Below, piece by piece: positions 34,641-47,205 of a stretch of DNA of 60,000 nucleotides (positions are counted from its first letter, which is position 1; every line of letters begins with the position of its first letter). The DNA comes from Symsagittifera roscoffensis. Lineage: Eukaryota > Xenacoelomorpha > Acoela > Convolutidae. The position numbers and the translations under genes were made by a program. The notes beneath the pieces were generated by a model that was not told the DNA's origin, did not search any database, and saw nothing but the letters and a program-made list of their open reading frames with translations. The DNA lies in assembly GCF_963678635.1 (NCBI RefSeq), contig NC_087071.1, positions 45,683,095 through 45,743,094 on the forward strand, given 5' to 3'.

Positions 34641-36500
34641 TTCACAGTTAACTTTTTTTTTCACTGTTAAAAAGCGCTGTTATTCGGACAACTTCCAAAA
34701 CTCGAGAAAAGTACTGCCGCTTAAACTCACGTTTGAACAGCCTGGCAATTTAAATACATACGGCGGGAAATATATCCATATCTCCGCAAAGTATGTGTTT
34801 GCAATTAAAATGTACTTTACACTCAGCATGTGATCTTGTAAAATGTCTAAAGTTTCATCTATTCCAATACTTGGTGAAACTTAAAACGCAGTTAAAATTA
34901 ACTTTTTCCCTCTCTCCACATTTTTATGAAGAAACTTGCAAATGATGGTTTGCAGTCCTCTATTTGATTTGATTTTCGTGTTCTTTTTTGATAAATAATC
35001 CTATACCCTCAAATCTTTTTGCTCTATTGCTTGCAATAGTTTTATGATATCCATTTAGACTGGCGCAGTTTTGTTTGTTTTTTCCATGCATCATTTTTCT
35101 GTTAAATCTATTGCTCTTCTCCTGCTTTCCAGTAATGGGAAAAAATTACAAATTACTAAAAAAAATCTTTTATTGATCTGAAAATTTGTAGAAGTACGAG
35201 CGGGACATGAATTGTTTTGAAAATAATCAATCGGTACTCTCCCCACTGCAAATTTTGTTTTTGACAGTCGACTTATCGAGTGATTTATATGATGTTTGTA
35301 TTAAAATGTTTTGTCTACTGTATCCTCTAGATATAACCCTAGATGTTAGTTCCAAATTTTTGTTGTTCAAATTAATTTTGCAATTTAATTTTTGCTTGAA
35401 TTGGAGAACTTTAGTTTTAACTTCATTTAATGCGAGCCTTTTGTTCTCCATTCATAACGAATTGCGCTGTTAGTCGACGGATGTTGTTTTATCTTCATCT
35501 CTAACAGTCCCAAACAGTGTTGTGTCATCTGTAAAAAAAAATCAATTGGAGTATTCAGTAAAATCGTAAAAATAAAACAGAAACAGTAAGTGTTCAAGCA
35601 ACAGACCTTGGGGCACCCAACGCACTATCGAAGGTTTCTGCGATAGCTTTTTTTAAATAGCAACACATTGGTTACTGTTTTCAATTTATGTATTCGGAAA
35701 TTCAAACTGGGTATCTAAAGCCATGTAGAAAACGTTTTTCAGAAGAATTGTGTGGTCAATGGTATCAAATGTTTCGGAAAAGTCAACGGAGGTACATTGG
35801 ACATCATCTTCAACTGACAAAATTTTCGAAATGGTCTCTATAACATCCAAAACAGCATCTACTATTGGTCTTTTTTGATATCCAATTTGATTTGGCAGGC
35901 GTTTGGATTTAGGGATTGTTCTTGATATTTCGTACATTGATTGAATGTTTTTTTTTGCAGTGGGAACGAAGTATGTTTAACCTGAGTTGGACTGAGTCCG
36001 CATTGTTTTGAATTTTAAAAATTTTCCGGAAAATTTTTTGAATAATTTAATCAAATGTTGGTCGATTTTTGGGCAGACAAGCTAGGTGTTTTTCTGGTGA
36101 TATTTTGTGCCTGAGTCGTTCTGCTGTTTTCCCGGATAAAAAATTATTCCCAATAAAACTTCTAGTATTTTGAAGAAAATTAGGCCTCAAATTTTGTGGG
36201 ACTTAATGTTTGTTGATAATGGTAAAACAAGGTAATATTCTGTGATGTTTTCTATACTTGATAAAGGAAGTGAATTGGTTCAAAACAATTTTTGCGTACC
36301 GAAACGTACAATTAGAGCTAGACACGGAAAGAAAATTTTTGACAAAACATACCCATTACACAAAGTTGACTTTCTACATAAACCAAACATTAGTTGATCA
36401 AAAATAATGAAAGAATAATTGTTCAGTTTTTGTTTTCACTCAAACTTTTTTATTGCAACAATCATACAAACAAACAAGCTTGTAATTGAGGTTCCTGTTG
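34641..36500 (-). pseudogene. Non-LTR retrotransposon L, decayed reverse transcriptase
   Basis: Frames on the minus strand give reverse transcriptase blocks in order. They are LPNQIGYQKRPIVDAVLDVI and SVDFSETFDTIDHTILLK (35937-35686), a VPQG-type turn near 35610, FFTDDTTLFGTVRDED (the F/YxDD box, about 35490-35540), and the following thumb-side segment LALNEVKTKVLQF (35451-35227). Frameshifts and stops separate them. No endonuclease or complete ORF was found. The 3' part continues to about 34641. The arrangement fits a jockey/CR1-like clade, not resolved further. Confidence 0.85.
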
Positions 36501-36504
36501 ATAA

Positions 36505-37427
36505 CAAGGTTTCCTTTCAAAATGCCACTTGGAAGAACCGTTTTTTGCAGAGAATTTCGGATTTTTTTATAAGAATTATCGCCTGCGCAATTCCCATCAA
36601 AGGAAATTTCAAAAAAAACGTTCCATCTTTGATACTAGTGCCATATTTGGAAACCACGAAGGATCATACTGTTGTACTTCCACTTTTATTTCTTCTGAAA
36701 ATCAATTCCAACATTTTACTCAAAAATACTCAAAAATTGAACCAAGAAACTTCCAAAGAGCAGTGAAATTTGTAACGGAGAAGTTGACGCCATTAATTTC
36801 CAGAATATATACTTTAACATCAAGAGTTTTTTATGAAATCCATACACATTGAATTGTAGAACCTACTGAATTCTGGAAATATCCATTGAAAAGTCATCCA
36901 AAAGGAATTCCACAACAGATTCTAAGATGATGAGATTGATGAAATGATTTGTCAATTTTAGATGTTTCGCTATTTTTGTTTTCAAATCTGAACGAAGATG
37001 CTCAATCAAATTTATGAAAATAGGTATTTTTTTCAAAGAAACTCCTGCTTTTTCTCAGCTCGTCTCAGCAAAATTGTTCAATTTTTTTATAATTAAAATG
37101 AACAAAAATGATAAAAAAATGTGTTCTCTCGCTTGTAAAATTTGACAAAGTAATTCAAAAAAATTTAAACCAAATCAGACATAATGTACAATTTTTGAGA
37201 ATTTAAGCAAAATCTAGCTGGTAATTAGATACACCTGGCAAGAAAATTTTCAATTTCTTTGAAAATTTTCTACAGTTCAGTTGATTCGAACTCAAGCAGT
37301 AACAAGAAAAAAAAACTTAAAAAAGGAACTTCTAACCAAAATTTGAAGCCAATAATGATATTAAATAATATAGAATTTACAACAAAAAAATCACAAAAAA
37401 AAATGCTTTCCGTACAATTCACTCCAC
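36505..37427. repeat. Partial R2 joined to partial R1
   Basis: R2 is cut after about 215 bp (to 36718) and joined to the middle of R1 at AAATACTCAAAAATTGAACC. The joint creates a 107-codon plus-strand frame (36529-36852) that is a chance fusion. R1 then continues to 37427. Confidence 0.75.
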
Positions 37428-37429
37428 CT

Positions 37430-37680
37430 CAAAACTAGTATATATTGGTGCCGAATGCGCCTTTAGAAAAAATTTAGTGTCGGTCGGTCAAAAATGGATT
37501 TCTGAAAAAGTATCAAAGGGGGGCCCCTTTGGGTCGGCAGGGGGTCGAATCCCTGAGAGAGGGCGTCCGCCCCTCCCCCTGCCCCTCTCCCCTAAATCCG
37601 CTCTTGCTGTTACAAATTAGTTTTTCAAGCAATTTGTTGATTACCGGGAGAAGCAAAACTAGTCCGTGGCCTTCACAGTT
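37430..37680. mobile_element. MITE M, 5'-truncated, third copy
   Basis: Matches 34391-34640 at the same truncation point. It is part of the 3.03-kb segmental duplication. Confidence 0.7.
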
Positions 37681-39540
37681 AACTTTTTTTTTCACTGTTA
37701 AAAAGCGCTGTTATTCGGACAACTTCCAAAACTCGAGAAAAGTACTGCCGCTCAAACTCACGTTTGAACAGCCTGGCAATTTAAATACATACGGCGGGAA
37801 TGATATCCATATCTCCGCAAAGTATGTGTTTGCAATTAAAATGTACTTTACACTCAGCATGTGATCTTGTAAAATGTCTAAAGTTTCATCTATTCCAATA
37901 CTTGTTGAAACTTAAAACGCAGTTAAAATTAACTTTTTCCCTCTCTCCACATTTTTATGAAGAAACTTGCAAATGATGGTTTGCAGTCCTCTATTTGATT
38001 TGATATTCGTGTTCTTTTTTGATAAATAATCCTATACCCTCAAATCTTTTTGCTCTATTGCTTGCAATAGTTTTATGATATCCATTTAGAACTAGCGCAT
38101 TTTTTTTTGTTTTTTTCCTAGAATGATTTCTCTGTTAAATCTATTGCTAGTCTCCCGCTTTCCAGTAATGGGGAAAAATTTCAAATTACTAAAAAAAAAC
38201 TTTTATTGATCTGAAGTTTTGTAGAAGTACAAGCGGGACATGAATTGTTTTGAAAACAAACAATCGGTACTCTCCCCACTGCAAATTCAGTTTTTGACAG
38301 TCGACTTATCAAGTGATTTATATGTTGTTTGTATTAAACTGTTTTGTCTACTGTATCCTCTAGATATAACCCTAGATGTTAGTTCCAAATCTTTGTTGTT
38401 CAAATTGATTTTGCAGTTCAATTTTTGCTTGACTTGGAGAACTTTTGTTTTAGCTTCATTTATTGCGAGCTTTTTGTTCTTCATTCATAACGAATTGCGC
38501 TGTTAATCGACGGATGTTGTTATATCTTCATCTCTAACAGTCCCAAACAGTGTTTTGTCATCTGTAAAAAAAATCAATTGGCGTATACAGTAAAATCGTT
38601 AACATAAAACAGAAACAGTAAGCGTTCAAGCAACAGACCATGGGGCACCCAACGCACTATCGAAGGTTTCTGCGATAGTTTTTATTTAAATAGCAACTTT
38701 TTGGTTACTGTTTTCAATTTATGTATTCGGAAGTTCGAACTGGGTATCTAAAGCCATGTAGATAACAATTTTCAGAAAAATATTGTGATCAACGGTATCA
38801 AATGTTTCGGAAAAGTCAACGGAGGTACATTGGACATCATCTTCAACTGACAAAACTTTCGAAATGGTCTCTATAACATCCAAAACAGCATCTACTATTG
38901 GTCTTTTTTGATATCCAATTTGATTTGGCAGGCGTTTGGAATAAGGGATTATTCTTGATATTTCGTACATTGATTGAATGTTTTTTTTTCGCAGTGGGAA
39001 CGAAGTATGTTTAACCTGAGTTGGACTGAGTCCGCATTGTTTTGAATTTTATAAATTTTCCGGAAACATTTTTGAATAATTTAATCAAATGTTGGTCGAT
39101 TTTTGGGCATACAAGCTGGGTATTACAATAACAGCTATGAAGTGTTTTTCTGGTGATATTTTTGTGCCTGAGTCGTTCTGCTGTTTTCCCGGATAAAAAG
39201 TTATTCCCAATAAAAATTCTAGTATTTTGAAGAAAGTTAGGTCTCAAATTTTGTGGGACTCAATGTTTGTTGATAATGGTAAAACTCAGTAATATTCTGT
39301 GATGTTTTCTATACTTGATAAAGGAAGTGAATTGGTTCAAAACAATTTTTGCGTACCGAAACGTACGATTAGAGCTAGACACGGAGAGAAAATTTTTGAC
39401 AAAACATACCCATTACACAAAGTTGACTTTCTACATAAACCAAACATTAGTTGATCAAAAATATTGAAAAAATAATTGTTCAGTTTTTGTTTTCATTCAA
39501 ACTTTTTTATTGCAATAATCATACAAACAAACAAGCTTGT
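37681..39540 (-). pseudogene. Non-LTR retrotransposon L, second copy
   Basis: Collinear with 34641-36500 at an offset of about 3031-3033 bp. The minus-strand frames 39011-39247, 38719-38970 and 38287-38484 carry the region before the reverse transcriptase, its fingers and palm start, and the post-catalytic segment. FFTDDKTLFG is near 38557. The frames are separated by stops. Confidence 0.85.
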
Positions 39541-39544
39541 AATT

Positions 39545-40150
39545 GAGGTTTCCTTGCAAAATGCCACCTGGAAGAACCGTTTTTTGCAGAGAATTTCGGA
39601 TTTTTATAAGAGAATTAACGCCTGTACAATTCCCATAAATGGAAATTTCAAACAAAACGTTCCATCTTTGATACTAGTGCCATATTTGGAAACCACGATG
39701 GATCATACTGTTGTACTTCCACTTTTATTTCTCTGAAAATCAATTCCCTCCTTTCTCCTCATCGGAACAGTTCTCTTTCTATTTAAAAAAATACAACAGA
39801 TGTTAGTCACAATAATATTGATTTTGTAATAAATCAGAGAGAAATTTGGAGACGTGCTTGGTCCCAAAAAACCTACAAGGGGGAAATGTTTTTAAACCCA
39901 GCTTCCAACGATTCTAGAAAAACCCTCAACAGTCCCATCTTGATGAGAAAGAAGAAGGGAGGATATCAGCAATACGAAAACTGTTATTCATGATGCTGAA
40001 AACCTTGGAATTGAGCATATGCAGCCAAATCTCGCAAAGAGTAAACTATGGACCAGGTGCATGACGTCTATACTAGAGTTATATGAAATATCAACGAATG
40101 ACGAGAAGATAGACTGTGTCACATTTAGGAAGTACAGTGTGAACAATAAG
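39545..40150. repeat. Repeat block R2
   Basis: Full-length copy of the block at 23455, with frames broken on both strands. It is followed directly by R7. Confidence 0.75.
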
Positions 40151-40154
40151 ATTT

Positions 40155-40660
40155 TCTTTTTTTTAAACTTGATCATCAAGGAACCAATTTTTGCATGTCT
40201 GATGATACGAAACATCAGAAAGGCAATAATTGAGTAAGATTAGTTAATAGCACTAAAAGTCAACAATATCAGTTTTTTTAGCAATAGCTTAACAAGTTTT
40301 TCACAAAAAAAATTGCGTTTCTTGCTAATGCAAAAGAAAAAAAAGTTAGGCTTTTGCATAATTTTTTGAAAAATCACGAATAAAACTTGCACTTTACACG
40401 AAAAACTTTTGTTTAGAGCTCAGATAGTTTCTCTTAAATTTTTTTTCGAACGAGTCGTTTTGTTGCAAGATATGTTGTTTTTTCTGATTTTTTCCATTTC
40501 TTGTTGTGTTAAATTGATCGGGTAAGCGGAATAAACTTTTACTCACTCGATGCAACAATGCTTGAGTAAGATCTGTGTTTGGACAAAGTAAAAAAAAATT
40601 GTTAATTTCTTGCTAATTGTGTTTGAAAGGTTCCTGCGATAGGTTCCTATTGTTACTAAT
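40155..40660. repeat. Repeat blocks R7 and R4
   Basis: R7 (fold-back CTGATGATACGAAACATCAG near 40199) is followed by R4 at 40415, the same succession as at 26376, 27511 and 43015. Confidence 0.75.
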
Positions 40661-40666
40661 GATTCC

Positions 40667-41769
40667 TTTCAAAATGCCCCCTTGGAGAGCCGTTTTTTTG
40701 CAGAGTGTTTTGGACTTTTATAAGAGAATTAAGGCCTACGCACTTTCCATAAAGGGAAATGTCAAACAAAACTATAATTGAGACTAGTGCCATATATGGA
40801 AACCATGATGAATCATACTGTTTACTTTCATTTTTTATTTCTTCTGAAAACCAATTCCCTCTTTTCTTCTCATTGGAACAGTTCTCATTCTATGTAAAAA
40901 CGTCCCCCAAATGTTGGTCACATTAACATTGAATTTGTAATAAATCAAAGAGGAATTGGGAGATGTGCTTGGTCCCAAAATTTCTACAACGGGAAAATTT
41001 TTTGAACCTTGCTTCCAAAGATTCTAGAAAAACCCTCAGCAGTTCTATCTTGATGAGAAAGAAGAAGGGCGGATATCAGCAAAATGAATACTGTTATTCA
41101 TGATGCTGAAAACCTTGGAATTGAGCATATGCAGCCAAATCTGGCAAAGAAACAACTATGGATCAGGTGCATCTATACTAGAGTATATGAAATATCAACG
41201 AATGACAAGAAGATGGTCTGTGTCACAGTTAGGATGTACAGTGTGAATAATAAGAACAATTAGCTATTTTGCTCGTATATATCCAAAACAAACACAACTC
41301 GGAGAACTTCAAAGGCGTTTAGCCTGTCCATTGACGCTTCAAGAACAAAAATCTTTATCGTTGTTGTCATTAAGTTCACCAAATTTGATTTATCAGTCTC
41401 TATTTGAAAAACTTTGATCCTGAAGCTAATTGTTCTCTTTTGATAGATATCGGCTTTTTTTCCGGCTTGTGTCCTTTGTTCCTACTTTTACCTAAAAATC
41501 AGGGCACAAGCTCATTCTTTTGTTTACAGTCGTTAATGCTGTCAATAGTGTGTTTTTTCTCAATACTTTCGCTAATGTTTTCTTTAGTTCACTAAATTTT
41601 TCTACAAAAATTTTCTGAAGCTTTTACAAGTAATTAATTAGTATTTAATTTTCACTATTTGTAGAGTGTCCGTTTTTTAGGCTTAAAAGGTTTTGTAAGT
41701 TTCTGTTCGGCGCAATGAACACAATTTTGAATCAGTTTTATTTGCCAGATCATATAACAGCACTCCCTA
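40667..41769. repeat. Repeat blocks R2 and R3
   Basis: The R2-R3 succession as at 23455-24590. The R3 minus-strand frame is interrupted here. Confidence 0.75.
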
Positions 41770-42494
41770 AAGTAACAATGGAGGAACGTAAGCCTTATAT
41801 AATTTTAAAAGAGATTTTTGACTTAAAAACATTTTGTAGGGATGAATAAAGCCTATGTGCTGACAGACGACATATCAAGTAACTTATATGTTAATTGTAT
41901 TAAAAAGTTTTGTCTACTAAAACCTGTAGATATTTCAAGTTTTGTTAGTTCCAAATCGTTGTTGTTCAAATTAATTTTACAGTTTTTTTTTGCTTGAATT
42001 GGGGAACTTTACTTTCAACTTCATTTATTGTGGCCTTTTTGTTCTCCGTTCATAACGAAATCATATTTAACAGTTTCAACTTCATCTTTAACAGTTCGAA
42101 ACAAAATTCCAAACATCTGCAAAAGAATGGTTATTTTGTGTTTGGTACATACAGTAAGATCTTTAACATAAAACAGAAACAGTAAGGGACCAAGCAACGG
42201 ACCTTTGGACACCCCACGCATTGTCGAAGGTTCCTGCGATAGCTTTTTTTTCCAATAGCAAAATATTGGTAACTGTTTTCAAGGTATGATTTAAGAAATT
42301 CATAAACTGGGTGTCTGAAGCCCTGTCGATAACAATTTTTAGGAGAATAGTGTGATCAACGGTATCGAATGCTCTGGAAAAAAAAAGAAGGTTCATGCGA
42401 CATCATCTTTAACTGACAAACGAAATGGTCTCTATAACATCGAAAACAGCATCTTCTATTGGTCTTTTTTGATATTCAATTTGGTTTGGCAGGC
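41770..42494 (-). pseudogene. Non-LTR retrotransposon L, diverged copy
   Basis: Minus-strand frames 42163-42396 (RAFDTVDHTILLKIVI) and 42021-42221 (LLGPLLFLFYVKDL) are reverse transcriptase palm blocks. The catalytic box region is shortened. This copy is more diverged from the other L copies than they are from each other. Confidence 0.8.
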
Positions 42495-42538
42495 GTCAAA
42501 TTTTCTTGCGACAAAATGAATATTTTCATTCTGTTCCA

Positions 42539-42869
42539 CAGGGGCGGATCTAGGATTTTCTCGAGGGGGGGGGGCGTTTATTTTCAAAAAAAATCGAAAA
42601 TTTCTAAAACCTTTTTTTTGGGGTCGACCAAATTGATTTTTCGAGCTCTCCCAAAGCACTGTTTTGACCCTATTTTGGCATTTTGGCAAATTTTTTGAGA
42701 CGCAGATACTTTAATGGGTTTTTTTTTGAAAAATTTTGACAAAACAAATTGCGTGTTTTTGGCGCATACTCCCCCTCAAAATTAGTATTTATTGGTGCCG
42801 AAGGCGCCTTTAGAAAATATTTAGGGTCATTCGGCCAAAAATGGATTTCTGAAAAAGTATCAAAGGGGG
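42539..42869. mobile_element. MITE M with intact left end
   Basis: The copy starts CAGGGGCGGATCTAGG, the reverse complement of the right end CTAAGTCCGCCCCTG of the 44.33-kb copy apart from two or so bases, so M has terminal inverted repeats of about 15 bp. The right part is cut at CAAAGGGGGT and joined to R2. The ends resemble hAT-type CAG-starting repeats, but that assignment is weak. Confidence 0.75.
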
Positions 42870-44322
42870 TTCAGGTACATGACATCTATACTAGAGTATA
42901 TGAAATATCAACGAATGACGAGAAGATGGTCTGTGTCACATTTAGGAAGTACAGTGTGAATAATAAGTATAATTAGCTAATTAGCTAAGAATTAAAACTA
43001 ATGACTTTCTTTTTTTTTAAACTTGATCATCAAGAAACCAATTTTTGCATATCTGATGATACGAAACATCAGAAAGGCAATAATTGAGTAGAATAGGAAA
43101 TAGCACTCAAAGTCAACAATATCAATTTTTTAGCAATAGCTCTACAAGTTTTTCGCAGAAAAAAAATTTTGCGTTTCTTGCTAAAGCATAAGAAAAAAAG
43201 TTAGGCTTTTTCATAATTTTTTGAAAAATCACGAATAAAACTTGCACTTTACAAGAAAATTTTTTGACTAGAGCTCAGATAGTTTCTCTTACATTTTTTT
43301 CGAACGAGTCGTTTTCTTGCAAGATTTGGTGTTTTTTCAGATTTTTTCCATTTCTTGTTGTGTTAAATTGCTCGGGTAAGCGGAATAAAGTTTTACTCAC
43401 TCGATGCAACAATGCTTGAGTAAGATCTGTGTTTTGACAAAGTAAAAAAAAATAGATAATTTCTTGATAATTGTGTTTGATAGGTTCCTGCGATAGGTTC
43501 CTTTCGTTACTAATGATTCCTTTCAAAATGCCCTCCCCCCCATGGAGAACCGTTTTTTTGCAGAGAGTTTTGGACTTTTATAAGAGAATTAACGCCCACG
43601 CACTTTCCATAAAGGGAAATTTCAAACAAAACCATAATTGAGACTAGTGCCATATAAGGAAACAATAATGAATTATACTGTTTACTTTCATTTTTTTTCT
43701 TCTGAAAACCAATTCCCTCTTTTCTTCTCATCGGAACAATTCTCATTCTATTTAAAAATGTCCCCCAGATGTTAGTCACAGTAACATTCAAATCGTAATA
43801 AATCAAAGAGGAATTGGGAGACGTGCTAGGTCCCAAAATATCTACAACAGGAAATTTTTTCGAACCTTGCTTCCAAAGATTCAAGAAAAACCCTCAGCAG
43901 TTCTATCTTGATGAGAAAGAAGAAGGGAGGATATCAGCAATACTAATACTGTTATTTATGTTGATGAAAACCTTGCAATTGAGCATATGCAGCCAAATCT
44001 GGCAAAGAAACAACTATGGATCAGGTGCATGACATCTATACTAGAGTATATGAAATATCAACGAATGACAAGAAGATGGTCTGTGTCACAGTTAGGATGT
44101 ACAGTGTGAATAATAAGAACAATTAGCTATTTTGCTCGTATATATCCAAAACAAACACAACTCGGAGAACTTCAAAGGCGTTTAGCCTGTCCATTGACGC
44201 TTCAAGAACAAAAATCTTTATCGTTGTTGTCATTAAGTTCACCAAATTTGATTTATCAGTCTCTATTGGAAAAATTTTTATCCTGAAGCTAATTGTTCTC
44301 TTTTGATAGATATCGGCTTTAT
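42870..44322. repeat. R2 tail, R7, R4, R2 and truncated R3
   Basis: R2 tail 42870-42975, R7 43015-43260, R4 43265-43505, R2 43510-44120 and R3 44122-44322. The order repeats the 26.4-29.1 kb block. R3 is cut at GATATCGGCTTTATTTT, where MITE M begins. Confidence 0.75.
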
Positions 44323-44324
44323 TT

Positions 44325-44703
44325 TAAAAAAAAACCGAAAATTTCTCTTTCGAATCTTTTTTTGGGGTCGACCAAATTGATTTTTCGAGCTCTCCCAAAG
44401 CACTGTTTTGCCCCTATTTTGGCATTTTGGCAAAATTGTTTGAGCCGCAGGTAATTTTTTTGGGCTTTTTTAAAAAAATTTTGACAAAAAAATTCCGTTT
44501 TTTTGACGCGCACTCCCCCTCAAAATTAGTATATATTGGTGCCGAAAGCGCCTTTAGAAAATATTCAGGGTCGGTCGGCCAAAAATGGGTTTCTGAAAAA
44601 GTATCAAAGGGGGGACCTTTTGGGTCGGCAGGGGGTCGAATCCCTGAGAGGGGGGGGGGGCGTCCACCCTTCCCCCTGCCCCTCTCCCCTAAGTCCGCCC
44701 CTG
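44325..44703. mobile_element. MITE M with intact right end
   Basis: Internal part as at 42.6 kb, then the GC-rich right part with a run of 12 G near 44650 and the end CTAAGTCCGCCCCTG at 44689-44703. The left terminal repeat is missing. This copy and the 42.54-kb one together define the element as roughly 500 bp. Confidence 0.75.
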
Positions 44704-46303
44704 CTGTTACAAATTAGTTTTTCAAGCAAATTGATGATTACCGGGAGAAGAAAAACTAATCTGTGGTTTTCACAGTTAACTTTTTTTTCACTGTTAAAAA
44801 GCGCTGTTTTTCGGACAACTTCCAAAACTCGAGGAAAGTACTGCCGCTCAAACTAACGTTTGAACAGCCTGGCAATTTAAATACAAAAAATATGTGTTTG
44901 CAATTAAAATGGATTTTACGCTCAGCTTGTGATCTTGTAAAATGTCTAAAGTTTCATCTATTCCAATACTCTTTGAAACTTAATTTACAGTTAAAATTAT
45001 TTTTTTCCCTCTCTCCACACTTTTATGAAGAAACTTGTAAATGATGGTTTGTAGTCCTCTATTTGATTTGATATTCGTGTTCTTTTTTGATAAATAATCC
45101 TACATCCTCAAATCTTTTTGCTCTATTGCTTGCAATAATTTTGTGATATCCATTTAGAACTAGCGCATTTTTTTTTGTTTTTTTTCCTAGAATGATTTCT
45201 CTGTTAAATCTATTGCTAGTCTCCCGCTTTCCAGTAATGGGGAAAGATTTCAAATTACTAAAAAAAAACTTTTATTGATCTGAAGTTTTGTAGAAGTACA
45301 AGCGGGACATGAATTGTTTTGAAAACAAACAATCGGTACTCTCCCCACTGCAAATTCAGTTTTTGACAGTCGACTTATCAAGTGATTTATATGTTGTTTG
45401 TATTAAACTGTTTTGTCTACTGTATCCTCTAGATATAATCCTAGATGTTAGTTCCAAATCTTTGTTGTTCAAATTGATTTTGCAGTTCAATTTTTGCTTG
45501 ACTTGGAGAACTTTTGTTTTAGCTTCATTTATTGCGAGCTTTTTGTTCTTCATTCATAACGAATTGCGCTGTTAATCGACGGATGTTGTTATATCTTCAT
45601 CTCTAACAGTCCCAAACAGTGTTTTGTCATCTGTAAAAAAAATCAATTGGCGTATACAGTAAAATCGTAAACATAAAACAGAAACAGTAAGCGTTCAAGC
45701 AACAGACCATGGGGCACCCAACGCACTATCGAAGGTTTCTGCGATAGTTTTTTTTTAAATAGCAACATTTTGGTCACTGTTTTCAATTTATGTATTCGGA
45801 AGTTCGAACTGGGTATCTAAAGCCATGTAGATAACAATTTTCAGAAAAATTTTGTGATCAACGGTATCAAATGTTTCGGAAAAATCAACGGAGGTACATT
45901 GGACATCATCTTCAACTGACAAAATTTTCGAAATGGTCTCTATAACATCCAAAACAGCATCTACTATTGGTCTTTTTTGATATCCAATTTGATTTGGCAG
46001 GCGTTTGGATTTAGGGATTGTTCTTGATATTTCGTACATTGATTGAATGTTTTCTTTTCGCAGTGGGAACGAAGTAAGTTTAACCTGAGTCCGCATTTTT
46101 TTGAACTTTATAAATTTTCCGGAAAAATTTTTCAATAACTTGATCAAATATTGGTCGATTTTTCGGCATACAAGTTGGGTATTAAAATAACAGCTATGAA
46201 GTATTTTTCTGGTGTCTATTCTGTGCCTGAGTTGTTCTGTTCTTTTCCCGGATAAATATTTATTCCCAATAAAGCTTCTAGTATTTTGAAGAAAATTAGG
46301 TCA
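44704..46303 (-). pseudogene. Non-LTR retrotransposon L, third copy
   Basis: Collinear with 37620-39237 at an offset of about 7069 bp, with the same blocks: reverse transcriptase start in 45788-46147 (119 codons, containing SVDFSETFDTVDHKIFLK), FTDD near 45625, and the post-catalytic segment at 45356-45553. Stops separate them. Confidence 0.85.
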
Positions 46304-46862
46304 TTGACCAGATATAAGGCCTATAAACTATCTTGCATATACTCAACAAGTTAATCACAACTTTTTAGCAGGGTTCAGGTCTCTATTTCCACAATGGATT
46401 CCAGCATTTGAAATGTTTTCCTTTTTTATGGGTAAGTCGGGAGCATTTTCCGGATGATTTGATATTTTTTTTCGAACAAATCGACTAGATTTGGCCCTCG
46501 TTTGATAAATTTCTCTCAAATATAAGCCATTTAGAGTCACCCTTGTTTTAACTACAGCTCCTAAGGAAGGTTTTCAATCCTTTTTCGAACCTGAGTTGAA
46601 TTTTTCTGCTATTTCCCTAATAATCAGAATTGCTTCATAATTTGAAATTGTCGTTGAAAAAGAAATCACGAAAGCGCGTTGAATAGGCCGTTCAATGAAA
46701 GCGAGTTGAACAAACCAATCGTACGACAGTACGACACCAGACTAAATTGTGTCGTCCTAAAGTGTCTCGTCTCAAATAAGCTGTCCTACAATCAGAATCG
46801 ACACTTCACTGCAACGGAAAAGGAAGTCTTGAAGCAAGTTGTCTAATTCAATTAGACTTTGA
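46304..46862. mobile_element. Unmatched insert inside the L element
   Basis: The L sequence breaks after TTAGGT and resumes at CTCAAACTTTGTGG. Other copies are continuous here (39240). The insert has no recognised gene and holds a cluster of GTACGACAG/GTCGT motifs near 46720-46790. Confidence 0.6.
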
Positions 46863-47205
46863 GTGGACTCAAACAACTGTCTCAAACTTTGTGGAACTTA
46901 ATGTTTGTTGATAATTGTAAAACTCAGTAATATTCTGTGATGTTTTCTATGCTTGATAAAGGAAGTGAATTTGGTTCAAAACAATTTTTGCGTACCGAAA
47001 CGTACAATTAGAGCTAGACACAGAAAGAAAATTTTTGACAAAAAATATCCATTACACAAAATTGACTTTCTACATAAACCAATCATTAGTTGATCAAAAA
47101 TATTGAAAAAATATATGTTCAGTTTTTGTTTTCACTCAAACTTCTTTTATTGCAACAATCATACAAACAAACAAGATTGTAATTTAGGTTAAGAAAATAA
47201 CATAA
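46863..47205 (-). repeat. Upstream flank of the L element, end of the mosaic
   Basis: Matches 39237-39540. It ends near ACAAGATTGTAATTTAGGTT, where the other copies pass into R2. Confidence 0.7.

Noticed and set aside
36529-36852. 107-codon frame as a separate gene
   Set aside because: It spans a junction between partial R2 and partial R1 and is a chance fusion.
22000-47000. CRISPR-like or other regularly spaced arrays
   Set aside because: The repeats are large blocks with variable spacing and no short repeat-spacer pattern.
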